From positions 186,001 to 250,000 of the forward strand of contig NW_024468249.1 of NCBI RefSeq assembly GCF_002104995.1: a DNA stretch of 64,000 nucleotides, in the 5' to 3' direction. This DNA is from Linderina pennispora (lineage: Eukaryota; Kickxellomycota; Kickxellomycetes; Kickxellales; Kickxellaceae). Below are positions 21,853-33,140 of the stretch, one piece after another; position 1 is the stretch's first letter, and each line of letters starts with the position of its first letter. A model generated the notes under the pieces. The model was given only the letters and a program-made list of their open reading frames with translations, was not told the origin of the DNA and ran no database searches. Both the position numbers and the translations under genes were made by a program.

Positions 21853-23155
21853 ATTTATTCGTGGTTATACAAAATGAGCATGCGAGCCCGGCGTGTTCTG
21901 TGCTGCCTTTATATCTTCCATCTTTTCTTTTTTTTTCTTTCACCAGCCGTAATTCTATTTCCAACGTAAACAATTGGCGTTCTGCTTTGGGATTAGCGGG
22001 CCTGCAGTCCTTGTGGTCCTTGTGGTCCTTGTGGTCCCAGGAACGAGGCGCCATAGCGTTGGACAATCGCCATTCCGGACTGCCTTTCATTGTGCTTTCA
22101 TAAAACACAGCCTTTGCATCGCCTCGTTCGATCGCACCCAATGCGTATGAGGGACAACGCCATCGCACTTGCATTGGCTAGCTGCAGGCAGGCGGTTTCT
22201 CCGTGCCAGCATGCCAAGGCGTGTATCATAGCGACGTCGTTTGGACATGCCTATTTTTAAACAGCTCGCCCAGACGTCCCCACCCGGGTCTGCTAGAGAC
22301 ACTGATGGGCACGACCGGCACAAGAGGAGCGGGTGGGGGAAGCGATTGTCAGACCGCATCAATGAGCATGCATCGGATTGAAAAACGCCGGGACGCTCAG
22401 GGCCCATCGTTGTGCGCACATGTCTACTTCAGTCGCAGCTGGCACTTGCTGCCCAGCAAGCATCGTCTCACAAACTGCCGTTACGCTTCCATGAAGAACA
22501 TTCATCTCGCTGCTCTCTACTTGACATTTGAAGTCATGTTACAGGAATTGTTCCATTGTCGCTTAGATAGTAAACAGAACATACTCTTTAGAAAATAGCT
22601 TTGCAAAGCTTAACATACTAGTCTGGCAGTAGCCGTTGCTCCAAAGCAATAGCTCAGAAAACTGGTCGTTTTCATATATCGCTGGCGCGCCGTTTGCTGA
22701 TACCGGTTACGTGGGTCGTGCTCTCCTTTAGCCCTCGTGGACCATCTGTGGTGCAGCACGTTCCCAGCGGCATTCACCAAATATAGCCCGGAAGCGATCT
22801 GTCCACTGCCTGTCTTTCTCTGGCCGCCTTCCGACAGGTGAGCTACCCCTAGGTGATTTTCAAGCAGCAAAGAAACACAATTTCAGTGATCGACATCTCG
22901 GGTGCATGGACGCTGACTTCCATCGCCTTGGCCTGCCAGCCCATGCCTGCGAGTCCTCAGGGACGGGTGGCTGCTCTGCGCCATATGACTGGATGAATAT
23001 AGCAGTTTGATTTCTGTTGAATGGCGGGCGTATTCATTACATCCCGGGGGTACTCAGCTCACTTTTTTTGCTGCACATATCGCCCGGCCGTGGGGCACGG
23101 AAGCAACCGAGTGCGCCATGTTTTTTGTCCGGCTATGGGGATGCAACTGCGGCTG
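21853..23155. other. Long intergenic region before PHO84-type gene
   Basis: About 1.3 kb without a convincing gene. Contents I can name: a 9-bp tandem repeat at 22007-22037 and a TACGTGGG at 22706-22713 that is one base from the Pho4-type CACGTGGG site. The length fits an extended regulatory region for the phosphate transporter downstream. Confidence 0.4.
22007..22037. repeat. 9-bp tandem repeat
   Basis: Unit GTCCTTGTG repeated about 3.5 times without mismatch, 150 bp after the MAPK stop. A small minisatellite; no function implied. Confidence 0.8.
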
Positions 23156-23165
23156 TATATATAAG
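23156..23165 (+). promoter_or_regulatory. TATA box of phosphate transporter gene
   Basis: TATATATAAG about 95 bp upstream of the ATG at 23260, at the usual position for a regulated fungal promoter. Followed by a CT-rich leader. Confidence 0.6.
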
Positions 23166-23259
23166 GTACTCTTGCCTCTGCTGTCCTGTCTATGGAACCG
23201 CAGATTTATTCTTTCAACTCTTCAACTCCATCCAACCTTCTTTTTTCGCAAAGTTAAAA

Positions 23260-24891
23260 ATGTCCGCGGACCATTCTTTGCATGACCCGCTCCAGGGCGT
23301 CGAAGAGGCTGCCGAGTACCGTGTCGCGTCGCAAGACAGCACAGGAGAAGTACAACCGTCAGCTCTCTGACAACGACGTCGTCGCCCTGCGCCAGCAGGC
23401 CCTGGCCGAAATCGACAACGCCAAGTTTGGCATGTTCCACGTCAAGGCATGCATGGTCGCTGGTATCGGATTCTTCACTGACAGTTACGACATCTTCGCC
23501 ATCAACCTGTGCTCGCTGATCATGGGCTACGTGTACTACGCCGACGCTGTCGGTCCGGCCAAGAACACGACGCCTACCAACATCGACATGTGGATCAAGG
23601 GTGCTACCCAGCTCGGTTGCATTATCGGACAGTTCACGTTTGGATACCTGGCTGACCGTCTCGGCCGCAAGCGCATCTACGGTGTCGAGCTCATCATCAT
23701 CATTGTGTGCACCATCGGTGCTTCCTTCTCCGGAAACACTATGCGTGGTCTGTCTGTTTACTGGGTCCTGTTCATCTGGCGCTTCGTCCTCGGTATTGGT
23801 ATTGGTGGCGACTACCCCGTGTCGGCCATCATTACCTCCGAGTTCGCGACCACCAAGAACCGTGGTGCCATGATTGCTGCGGTCTTTGCCATGCAAGGCT
23901 TTGGTATTGTCGCTGCTGCCATTGTGGCCCTTATTGTGCTTGCATGCTTCAAGGGCGCTGTCGAGGGTGACCAGCTCAAGCTCGACTATGTCTGGCGTAT
24001 CATCATGGGTCTTGGCACGGTCCCCGCGCTCGTCGCCCTGTACTTCCGCCTCACTATCCCGAGACCCCGCGCTACACCATTGACATCGAGCAGAACGTCA
24101 AGCGTGCTGCCATCGACGTCCAGACCACAGTCAACGGCCGCCGCGACCTGGGTGATGAGGCGTATGCTGCCCAGGCCGCCCACAACGACAAGAAGGTCAA
24201 GAAGCCCAACTGGACCGAGTTCTACAACCACTTCAAGAAGTGGAAGCACTTCCGCGTGCTCATGGGCACTGCCGTGACCTGGTTCGCCCTCGACGTCGCG
24301 TTCTATGGCGTCAACCTGAACTCGTCCATCATCCTGCAGGCCATCGGCTTTGTGTCGTCCGAGAGCCCCTACAAGGCGATCCTGAAGAACACCGCCGGTA
24401 ACATCATCCTCAACCTGCTCGGCACTCTGCCTGGCTACTGGGTCACTGTGTTCACCATTGACCGCCTCGGCCGCAAGACCATCCAGTACATCGGCTTTGT
24501 GATGCTGCTGATCCTCTTCTGCATTCTCGGGTTCGCATACCACCAGATCCTGGACAAGTCGGTCGCTGCCTTTGTGGTCCTCATCACGCTGGCAAACTTC
24601 TTCCAGAACTTTGGCCCCAACACCACCACCTTCATCATCCCCTCGGAGGCCTTCCCGACCCGCTTCCGCTCGACCTGCCACGGCATCTCGGCGGCGAGCG
24701 GCAAGATCGGCGCTGTCATTGCCCAGCTCGGCTTCTTCCACCTCAAGGACCGCGGAGGCAAGAACAAGTTTATCCCGCAGCTGATCCAGATCTTCGCGCT
24801 GTTCATGCTCGTCGGTCTGCTCTTCACCTGGTTTGTGCCCGAGACCAAGGGCAAGTCGCTGGAGCAGCTCAGCGAGGAGAGCGAGGATTGA
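23260..24891 (+). CDS. PHO84: PHO84-type high-affinity H+/phosphate symporter
   Basis: MFS transporter of the plasma membrane, about 543 aa with 12 predicted helices. Signatures: AGIGFFTDSYDIFAINL in helix 1, GYLADRLGRKRIYGVEL, GIGIGGDYPVSAIITSEFA with TKNRGAM (phosphate:H+ symporter motif), FALDVAFYGVNLN and FIIPSEAFPTRFRSTCHGIS. It ends PETKGKSLEQLSEESED. Frame breaks: one extra base near 23320 and one missing C near 24060 (before ETPRYTIDIE); both sides align when joined. The upstream TATA and long 5' region suggest regulated expression, presumably by phosphate. Confidence 0.95.
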
Positions 24892-25051
24892 ATGGATTCG
24901 CTCCCTGCGCGCTGTTAATTTCCCTCTCGTTTTTTCGTTAATTCTGTTCCCCCTACCGTTCCATGATAAACTCCCAACATTGTACCCGCCCCGCCAGGTT
25001 TGAATGTATTCCCAACGCAGCGACCAAGAGCAGCTAGCAAGCACACAACTA

Positions 25052-26476
25052 CTATATATAGCGAACGACATTTTCCTTGAATTCCCGCATCGTGGTGCTT
25101 GGCTGGTCGTCTGCTAAATATAGCCCTGCACCATAGGACCGAATCCAGCTTGCACATTTGTCTGGGGTAACATTGTGATTGGCGGCGTCAACCAGGCACA
25201 TGCAGGGCGCGCGCTCAAGGAGCAGTTCTATTCCTGAGGTGTCAGCTGAGTCGACAACCAAGGTGCAGCTGAGCTCAATCACTGCGCGTTTGGCCAATGC
25301 GCAAAGCAGACGCAACGACTGCCCCGACGACGAAAACTGGACACGCAGAACCGCGCTGCCAGTGCCACTGACTGCTGCCATGATCGCACTCGCAATATCG
25401 TCGGTCGACCAAGTGCTGGATATGACAATACTTGGTAGCGCCCCGTGGCCACTTACCGTGCACACCTTCTCTCGCACCCGCAAAGCAGAACCTAGTGTCC
25501 TTGACTCGCCATTGCACTGGCTGGCCATTGCCCTGATGTGCATGGGTGTGATGCCGCAGCACCCGCCCACCATATCGACCATCTCAGAACCGACAAACCT
25601 TGCCATCTCTGCAGCAAACGTCTCGGGTGTCAGTGAGTACTGTCCGTCCGTATCCGGAAGCCCCGCACAGGGATAAAACGCGACGCATGCATCGGTGCTG
25701 TCTCTGATACGCCCGACAGTGCTGCTGCTAAAGTCTGGAGCACAGTCGCCGCAGTTCTGACCCACGGCTAGCACATTCGGATATGCCGCGAAAGCACGTG
25801 CAAACTCCTCCCAGGACTGCCCCGACATGATTCTGCCATCCTTGGCCCCAACTCCAGCGGAGACAATTGCCTGAAGCTGCACATTGCACACTGCCGCGAT
25901 CTGGTGGATGGCGGCCATGGCGGCGCGCGCATTGACCCAGTCCATAACGCTCTCAACCAGGAATACCCGGCAGCCGCCTTCGACCAGCGCGCGTATCTGA
26001 TCGCAGTACACGCCAAAGAGCTCCTCAAAGTGTATGTGCTCGAATGTTTCAATTGTGACCGCGGCATGCGTAGGTCCAACTGAACCGCACACGAGAGCGT
26101 TTCGGCCGGACCTTGCAACAGCATCTAGTGCAATGCGCACAGACTGCCTGTTCATTTCAGCGACTAGCTTCGAGTCGACGCCAATCCCGTAAAAGCGGTT
26201 CTGGTCGACGACGTTGGCGCAAAACGTATTCGTCTGTATTATGTCTGCACCTGCTTCGAGGAATCGTTCGTGCAGTGTCTGTACGAGCGCGCGCTGGGTC
26301 AGTGAAAGAAGTGCGCAGTTGCCCTGCTGTGCTTGAGCTGCCGGGATATCGAGTGCGCCGCGGTAGTCCGCTTCGGTTAGGTGGGCTTTGCGAAGCTCAG
26401 TCCCCAGGCCTCCATCAAGGACTATCACTGCTTTTTCCAGCAGCTTGCCGTGGATGAATCTCTCTGCAGTGCTCAT
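25052..26476 (-). CDS. Truncated MetH-like homocysteine methyltransferase module
   Basis: Intact 474-aa ORF. Residues 1-317 are a homocysteine-binding barrel of the cobalamin-dependent methionine synthase (MetH) type: GGLGTE (22-27), GADIIQTNTF (76-85), DGRIMSGQ, NC at 241-242, AGLPDTDGQY, and the zinc-site GGCCGITP (304-311); C242, C306 and C307 are the expected Zn ligands. Residues from about 340 on faintly resemble the start of the pterin-binding barrel (TLVVDSADTSGIELLLERAP against the MIDSS region), but the chain then stops. There is no folate or B12-binding domain. It could use S-methylmethionine or be a remnant. The ATG at 26476 is preferred; an upstream in-frame ATG adds 18 residues of unlikely leader. 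Confidence 0.75.
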   Translation of the reverse strand: MSTAERFIHGKLLEKAVIVLDGGLGTELRKAHLTEADYRGALDIPAAQAQQGNCALLSLTQRALVQTLHERFLEAGADIIQTNTFCANVVDQNRFYGIGVDSKLVAEMNRQSVRIALDAVARSGRNALVCGSVGPTHAAVTIETFEHIHFEELFGVYCDQIRALVEGGCRVFLVESVMDWVNARAAMAAIHQIAAVCNVQLQAIVSAGVGAKDGRIMSGQSWEEFARAFAAYPNVLAVGQNCGDCAPDFSSSTVGRIRDSTDACVAFYPCAGLPDTDGQYSLTPETFAAEMARFVGSEMVDMVGGCCGITPMHIRAMASQCNGESRTLGSALRVREKVCTVSGHGALPSIVISSTWSTDDIASAIMAAVSGTGSAVLRVQFSSSGQSLRLLCALAKRAVIELSCTLVVDSADTSGIELLLERAPCMCLVDAANHNVTPDKCASWIRSYGAGLYLADDQPSTTMREFKENVVRYI

Positions 26477-26641
26477 TTGCAGTATCTTAGGATGGAAATA
26501 AATTGTCACCACGTCGCAACACATCGCCACGTGCCTGAATGTACTTCAGAACATTAGTATGTGAATGCCCATTATGGACACACACATGTGGATGGCGAAT
26601 ATGCCAGTAGAAAATGTAAAATATGGAGTAAATCAGAATGC

Positions 26642-29600
26642 TTATGCGTAGTAGCAAGGAGAGACAAGCATGTCGGTCAGCAGCTCAAGCTGCTCGCTGG
26701 TGAACTTTTTCCTATCCTCGTGCCACGTATCCATATGCGTGCGACGGAACTCGGCAAACGTGTGCTGAACCGTGCTTTGAATCGGGTTTGGGTCATCGAT
26801 GCACTCTGCCAGCGTGACCAGTACGTTGGGCAGCCACTCGGGGATCGTGTACGGGAAGGCCAGGACCAGGCACGACAGGCCCAGGACACCCGCATGGCGT
26901 GTCAGGACCAGCTGGGTGTACTTGGGCACGTTCTTCAGATTCCGCCTGTTGCGCGGCAGGCGCTTGGCCAGCTTCTTTGAAAACTGCTCGTTGATATCCA
27001 GGATCACATTGCCGCTGGCACACTTGATCAGGCTGGTCAGCGATTTAGCCGCGGTCTGGCGCACCTCGACCTGGTCGTGGACCAGGAACGACGACGTCGA
27101 GTCCATCAGGCTGGCACGCATCTCGCGCGACAGCACAAACCGGTTCGAGAACGTCAGGGTGCAGATCAGCGGCAGGGTCTTCGTGATCGTGTGCCAGCTG
27201 TTGGGCGAGTCCGTCAGAAGCGTCAGAATGTCCTTGGCCACGTCTTCAACGACAGTCGATGTATACAGGACCTGCGACGTAAACTGCATGATGATCTTGG
27301 CTAGTCGCGACATGTCCTCATCGTCGTTTTGGTCCTGCATGGTTGCCAGCAAGGGCAGGAATGTCGGCACATGCGAGAGCGTAATCCGGCGGCTGCAGTA
27401 CGTGAACCCAGCAACCAAGAAGTTTAGCAGCGTCTTGCTACCGCGGCTGTAGTTTGACGTGCCCTCGCTCGACGGCTTATGCTCAACGTGCCATCTAAGG
27501 ATCTGGTTGCGGATCTCCTCGATCATTGCCACCGTTCCTGGCGTGCCTGTCCAGCGCGAGAAATCGCGGCCCGTGCTACCGTGCTGCAGACTGTCAGCCA
27601 GCGCCTCAGCAACGCTGGAATACGACGGCGAAAACTCCGCCGAGGCCATGATGTACATCAGAACGCCGGCAGAGTCGCGCACCTGCTTGTATGGGTGTGC
27701 CAGGGCATCCATCAGCCGCACATTGCTGGCGATGATGGCCGGCGCAATGCGCCAATCCCAGCTGTTGACCATGGTACGCAGCAGATCGAGCTTGGTCGCT
27801 TCAATGAACGTTGCTTCGGACGTGGGGTCGAACGGATTTCCGTACAGCAGCAGGTGGATCAGCGGCACAAACCGCCGCGGGTCGCGGCGCGCAAACACAT
27901 ACTGCAGACCGGTCTGCCAGAACCGGACCGTGTCGGGCCGGAGCTTGGAGAAAACGGTTGACATCACAGGGATGAGCGAGGTCCACATGCGCGACAGTGC
28001 CTCCTTTGACCAGTGCTTCGCACCGCGCAGCATTCCAGACACCATCTCCGAGGCTGCCCGCTGCGAGCTCTGCTTCTCGGTGTCCATGGCTAGTCTCTCG
28101 ATGACGGGCCACGCCTGGTCAAACACCTCTTCCTCGAACAGCGAGAACAGCTGCATGTACAGGTTCGCCTTGGACACTCCAAAGTAGTCGTCGTCAGGCT
28201 GCATGCTCTCCTGCGAGTACCACTGCGCAATGCTGTCCCATTTTCCTTTGGCGAATATAACATCGCGGATAGCCTGGTACGCCGGCAGCGACTCCGGGTC
28301 GATCTTGTCAAAGGCGCGCTTGGCAGTGGTCGGAGGACTCACATACGCCTTGGCCGCCTTGGGCCACGCGTACCAGCCAGTCGATGGATTGTCGATGTAC
28401 GGTGCATTGAGTGCAGCCTCATCGCCATCGATGGCGCGTTTCGTCAATGTCGCGTATCCAGCAAAGTCAAAGCCGCTGCTCTGTGTGTCGAGATCCAATA
28501 CCAGCCGTCCGCGACACAATCGACAGGTCACTGCAGTGCTCCTTGCACTTGTGCTTGAGCTTGCTGATAAACGACGACAGGCTGATCATGGCACTCTCGC
28601 GGAACAGAACCAGGTCCGACGTCAGATTGTTTGCTAGCGTGCTTGCCATCTCGGGATCCAGGGCCAGGGTCATGCTGACAAGCTGGTCCAGGAAATAGCT
28701 GGACAGCGCTGCAAAGCGCCAGGTAGTACCCGCGTCGCGCAGAATCTCGACCAGCGCAGTGGTGACCTTGGCGTGCTCGGCCACTGCAAAGGCGTATTTC
28801 TCCTCGCACTGCTTCTTCAGCTCGGCAATGTCGCCTGCCATGTCCTCGGTGGGTGCCAGGCGACAGACGATCTCGCGCACGCTTTCTGTGGGTTCCTCGA
28901 TCGGCGACGGTGCAATGGCATTGGTGATCTGCCCGAAGGCCGTCTTGCGGATCAGCTCCTTGACCTGCGGCTTGTCTTCGTGCTGTGCCCGACACAGGGC
29001 CAGAATGACCTTGGGCAGGTAGTGCCAGTCGCGGCCGCATGTGCTGTGGATCGGCGACGTGGCAAACAGGCGCAGGGCACCGATCATCTTGTCCGAGTCG
29101 CTGTTTTCGTTGTCCTCGAGCTCAGCCAAGAAGCGCGGGATTAGCGGGTACTTTAGCGCCGGGATCAGCGAGCAGACGTTGTCAATGGCTGAGACAGCGT
29201 GGTTACGGATCTCAGCATACGGCGACAGACAGAATCCGGCAAGCGAGCTGGTGATTGTGCGGTACAGCACAGTGTTGGGCTTGAATCGCGCATTGTGCAG
29301 GAGCCGAGCGCTCTGCGTGAACACCAGGCGCTTTCCAGCAAAGTACCGCGGAATGTTGCTCTGGCGGCTGTCAATGTAGAAGCTATCGATGCCGAAGCTC
29401 CATGCCTTGCGCAGGCTAATAAACGTGCCACGGTCAGAGCCGTGGTCGCCGATGAAGATGCTGGCGAGCTTTACCAGGCTCTTGATGTTCTCGACGTCAT
29501 CCTCGCGCTTCGCCGCCATGAAATCCAGTGTCCGGGCTGCTGCCTGGCCAATGGAGAGGCGAATCTGCGAGATCTCCTTGTACTCGGCGCTGGCACGATC

Positions 29601-32600
29601 GGCGAAGCAGTACCCCGCCTCGATGGGGCGGTTGATCCGGTATTGCGGCGGCATGCTGCTGGCAGTGTCGCTCTCAATGATAGCCTCAGCAGACGTCTTG
29701 GGACTAAAGCCGTCGTCAGCAGCCATGCTGTCGCCATCATTGGCATCCTGCTCGTTGGGTGGGGGGATCAGCGTGCCAATGCAGCGCAGGGCTTGGCGCA
29801 GGGTGGTCAGAATGCGGTTCAGATGCACGTTGTCCTGATCGTCAGACTCCTTTGTGCCTGGATTGGCAGCCTCGTCGATAAAGCGGTTAAGCATGTCGAT
29901 CTGTGGGATCGCAATGTCCCGCAGCAGCTCCATGGCAAATTCAATCTCCTCGTTCGTCGGCTGATGCCACTTCATCTCGAATGACTCGTCCTCGACCGCC
30001 AAGTGCTTGCCCCAGTACTTGTAGTGGTTGTCGTGGAACTCAGGGTCGTTCCACACCTTGTCTGAGACGCTGCGGCCGCGCTCCGGATAGAGCGTCGTCA
30101 GCCGCACCATGGCATTGTACAGGATTCGCGAGCCAATGCTGTAGATTGGGCGCGACATGCATTCGCTGAGAACCAGCTGGACCACGCGCTTGATGTCGGC
30201 GCGGTACGGGAGCAGGTACATGCCATTCTGGCACTCGACTAGCACCGAAAGCACCGACAGGAACCAGGTCAGCGTGGTTTCGGAATGGGCTCTGGAGCGT
30301 GTGCTCAGCGACGGCGTGCTGCCAACCCCATTCTCAATCTCCTCGGTGATCCGCTCACAGCACATGGGCATCAGGCTCTTCAGTGCCTGCTCCGGGATAG
30401 CGTTGGCGAAGGCATAGACGATCTTGCACACGCTGTCAACAGCCGAGAGGCTGGTGATGCTCGACACGAAGTTGGTGATCAGGCGGGTCACCATTGGGTA
30501 GTAGCGCTCGCTGCACTGGAGCAGCACAGCCTCGGTCGTGTGCGCAACCATGGCCTTGAGCCCCAGGTCAGACGAACCCGTGGAATCGCTGCCGCTGTCC
30601 AGGCTGCTGGACAGGTTGTCGACCAGGGCGAAGACGCGCCGCAGGTACTGGTCGATCCATGTTTCGAACTGGGCGGTGCTAACGCGAGTCAGCCACTCGA
30701 CCTGCTCCATGTTGGCCACAGGCACCTGTTCAACATCGTCTGGCTCATTCACCGATGTTGTCTCCGAGTCAGCAATGGCAGGGAGATCGCCGGTCGCTGG
30801 TGGCAGCTCTTCGAAAATAACCCCATTCAAACACAGGTTGCAAATGAACGTCAGCGTGAACCACGTCTTTGTTGTGTCGTTGACGTCGATTCCAGGCAGA
30901 GTCAGCGCCAGCAGCGGCGCGACGTGGTGGGCGCCCTCAGGGTACAGCTCGAACGTAGACAGTGTGGACGCCAGCTTGGCCAGCGCGCGCATGGCTGAAA
31001 TCATACGGTGTGTCTCAGTGACCGAATCAACAGCTGTGTACAGCGTGTCAAACAGCGGGGGGAAGATCAGGTTGGGCTCAACCTGGGCCAGATATCGGAG
31101 CGTCGAGTGGCTCAAGCTGACAACATCCTCGCTCTTGGAGAACAATAGCAGCATGGCTAGCGCACGCACGGAAACAGTAAAGCGGCGGCGCAGCGGGCGG
31201 GTCAGACGCATGTTTTCCGGAGTCTCGCAGTTGTCGGCCTCTTCGTCGCGCACGCGCTGCAGCAGATCCTTGGACAGGTACCGTCAGGAAGCGCGACAGG
31301 GAGCTGCTCCATTTGCCGTAGTTGGACGGGTGGAAAAACGGCTCGATCATCTGTACCAGCTGCTCAAACTGCTCCAGTGTGCCGCTCTGCTCGTGGATGG
31401 TGTAGACAATAAAGCGCGAGAACGAATGTGCCTTTTCCTCGCTCATGGGCAGAGCGCCGTTGGGCGGCGGGAAGCGATAGAAGCGCGATGTGTCAGTGAA
31501 CACGGTCATCACGTTGCGCGGCAACGCCGCCATGTCATGTGCGATCGGGAGGTTGAAGAAGTGCAGCCCACTGGCAAACACTAGCCGCAGCTGGTCGTCG
31601 GTAAAGGTCAGGTGGCCCTGTTGCTCGGCTGCCAGCCACGACACCAGCGTCATAAAGCTTGCGTCGTAGTTGGTGGCGCGAAGATTGGAATGACCACAGC
31701 GAAAACACCGTTGGCAGCCAGTTTTCGGGGCTGGCCGGTGTCCCGGTTTCGGCCTCCTGATAGCGCGTGGGCACAAACAGCAGCAGGAGCTGGACGATGG
31801 GGACCTGCCAGTCAAGCGAGTTGAACTGCAGCTGGGGCAGGATCTCGTCCAGGATCTCCACGACCGCCGAGGACTCAAACAGGTGGTTGGCGGCGCGAAT
31901 CAGCTCAATCAGACACTTGAGCTTTGATCTACGCTGCATGATGCCGTCCTGCCACACTTTGGGAAACGCCATCGACCGCGCCAGGTCATACATGGGGCGC
32001 CATGCCAGCGTCAGATCTTTGCTCGTCAGACGATCTTCGCGTCTATATGGCAAATGAAATAACGTTAAAAATAGGTCAGCAGACGACGCTCGGCGCAATT
32101 AAGACTGAAATTCAGCAGGCGCAAGGAAAGTTTACAGGGGCTACGTAATCCCAATGTAAAAGGCGCCAGCAGCCTCTCTGGGAAACACCACACATGGCAG
32201 CGTCATATCAGCCCGCCACATTGGCCAGCTTCCCACTCTGCAAAAGATTCGACTTACCTGAGCACACGGGATAGTATAGTGCAGCACTTGTTGAAGAGCG
32301 TCGCATCGAGAGATTGCGTGGTGATAAGCTCGAACAGGACACGGCATAGCTGTGTGCGCCGCTCCATCGACAGGACAATATAGTTGCTACATAGCGCTCC
32401 GTGGTGGAGATTAGTTGCGCAGGGCAAGTGCAAGCACGCAAGAAGGGTACGTCATACAGGCGGCTTTTGCTTACCTGTCAAGCTGCGATATCAACGCCGA
32501 GACCGCCATGTAGTCGCAGCCGAGAATGTAGAGCTGAAGCTGCGAAATGAAGTCAGTGCTCAAAGTCGGAATCCTCAGTACCACGGCTGTAGGGCAGCAG

Positions 32601-32630
32601 CTTGGCCCAATTAACCTCGTCGAGCCTCAT
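26642..32630 (-). CDS. BLM10: Blm10/PA200 proteasome activator
   Basis: Very large HEAT-repeat protein, about 1,893 aa, that caps the 20S proteasome in the nucleus. Exons on the minus strand: 32630-32475, 32386-32258, 32042-26642, all with good GTAAG donors and TAG acceptors; the joins read ISQLDSNYIVLSMERR and SRVLRREDRLTSKDL. The family's C-terminal HbYX motif is present as ...SPCYYA at the very end; Blm10 also ends YYA. Blocks such as LTLAWRPMYDL and SFYIDSRQSNIPRYFAGKRL are typical. Four one-base insertions (near 32548, 31690, 31280, 28510) break the frame and no other loss is seen. Divergent from TOP1. Confidence 0.95.
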
Positions 32631-33140
32631 TTTTGTACCGGGGAAGAATCTATATTCCAATCTCGGAAATGCAAACTGCCTTGAAACCTTTAGTTGCAAG
32701 GCACAGAAGAGTACCGAAAAGTAAGATATACGGGGCGCTGTAGGTTGAAGGCAGAGAGTATAAAAAGCCAGGAGGAGAAGAGAAACCCCCAGGCGAAGCG
32801 GCGCGACGCAGCTGCTATGCAGCCACAGCTGGTATTTGTGCTGACGTCGGCGCTAATCCCCATGCAACGAGTGTTTTTTGGTTTCATAGTGGAGCCCCAT
32901 TAATTGAACCGAGCCAGCCGCAAGGCGCAAAAATAATTTTTGGCAAAGTCCCAATCGCCGCCCGCCTTTGACCCTTCGGCGCTCTTCCCTTCTCCCCATG
33001 AACCCCGTCTTCCTCTGAATACAATTTTTGTATACTTTTTTATTTCGTTTCGCGTCAGACTAAAATCCTAAAGCAACCCCCTTCGCGCATACACCTCGTT
33101 TTTCTGTCCCCCTTTTTTTTTCGTGAGTTACCTGCTTGCC
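32631..33140. other. Divergent promoter region BLM10/TOP1
   Basis: 510 bp between two divergent starts. A CT-rich run precedes the TOP1 ATG. No gene supported. Confidence 0.4.

Noticed and set aside
22706..22713. TACGTGGG upstream of the phosphate transporter as a Pho4 site
   Set aside because: One base off the CACGTGGG core and 550 bp from the start; too weak alone.
23986..25071. Long minus-strand open frame of 361 codons
   Set aside because: Antisense shadow of the PHO84-type gene in GC-rich codons; acidic low-complexity translation with no family resemblance.
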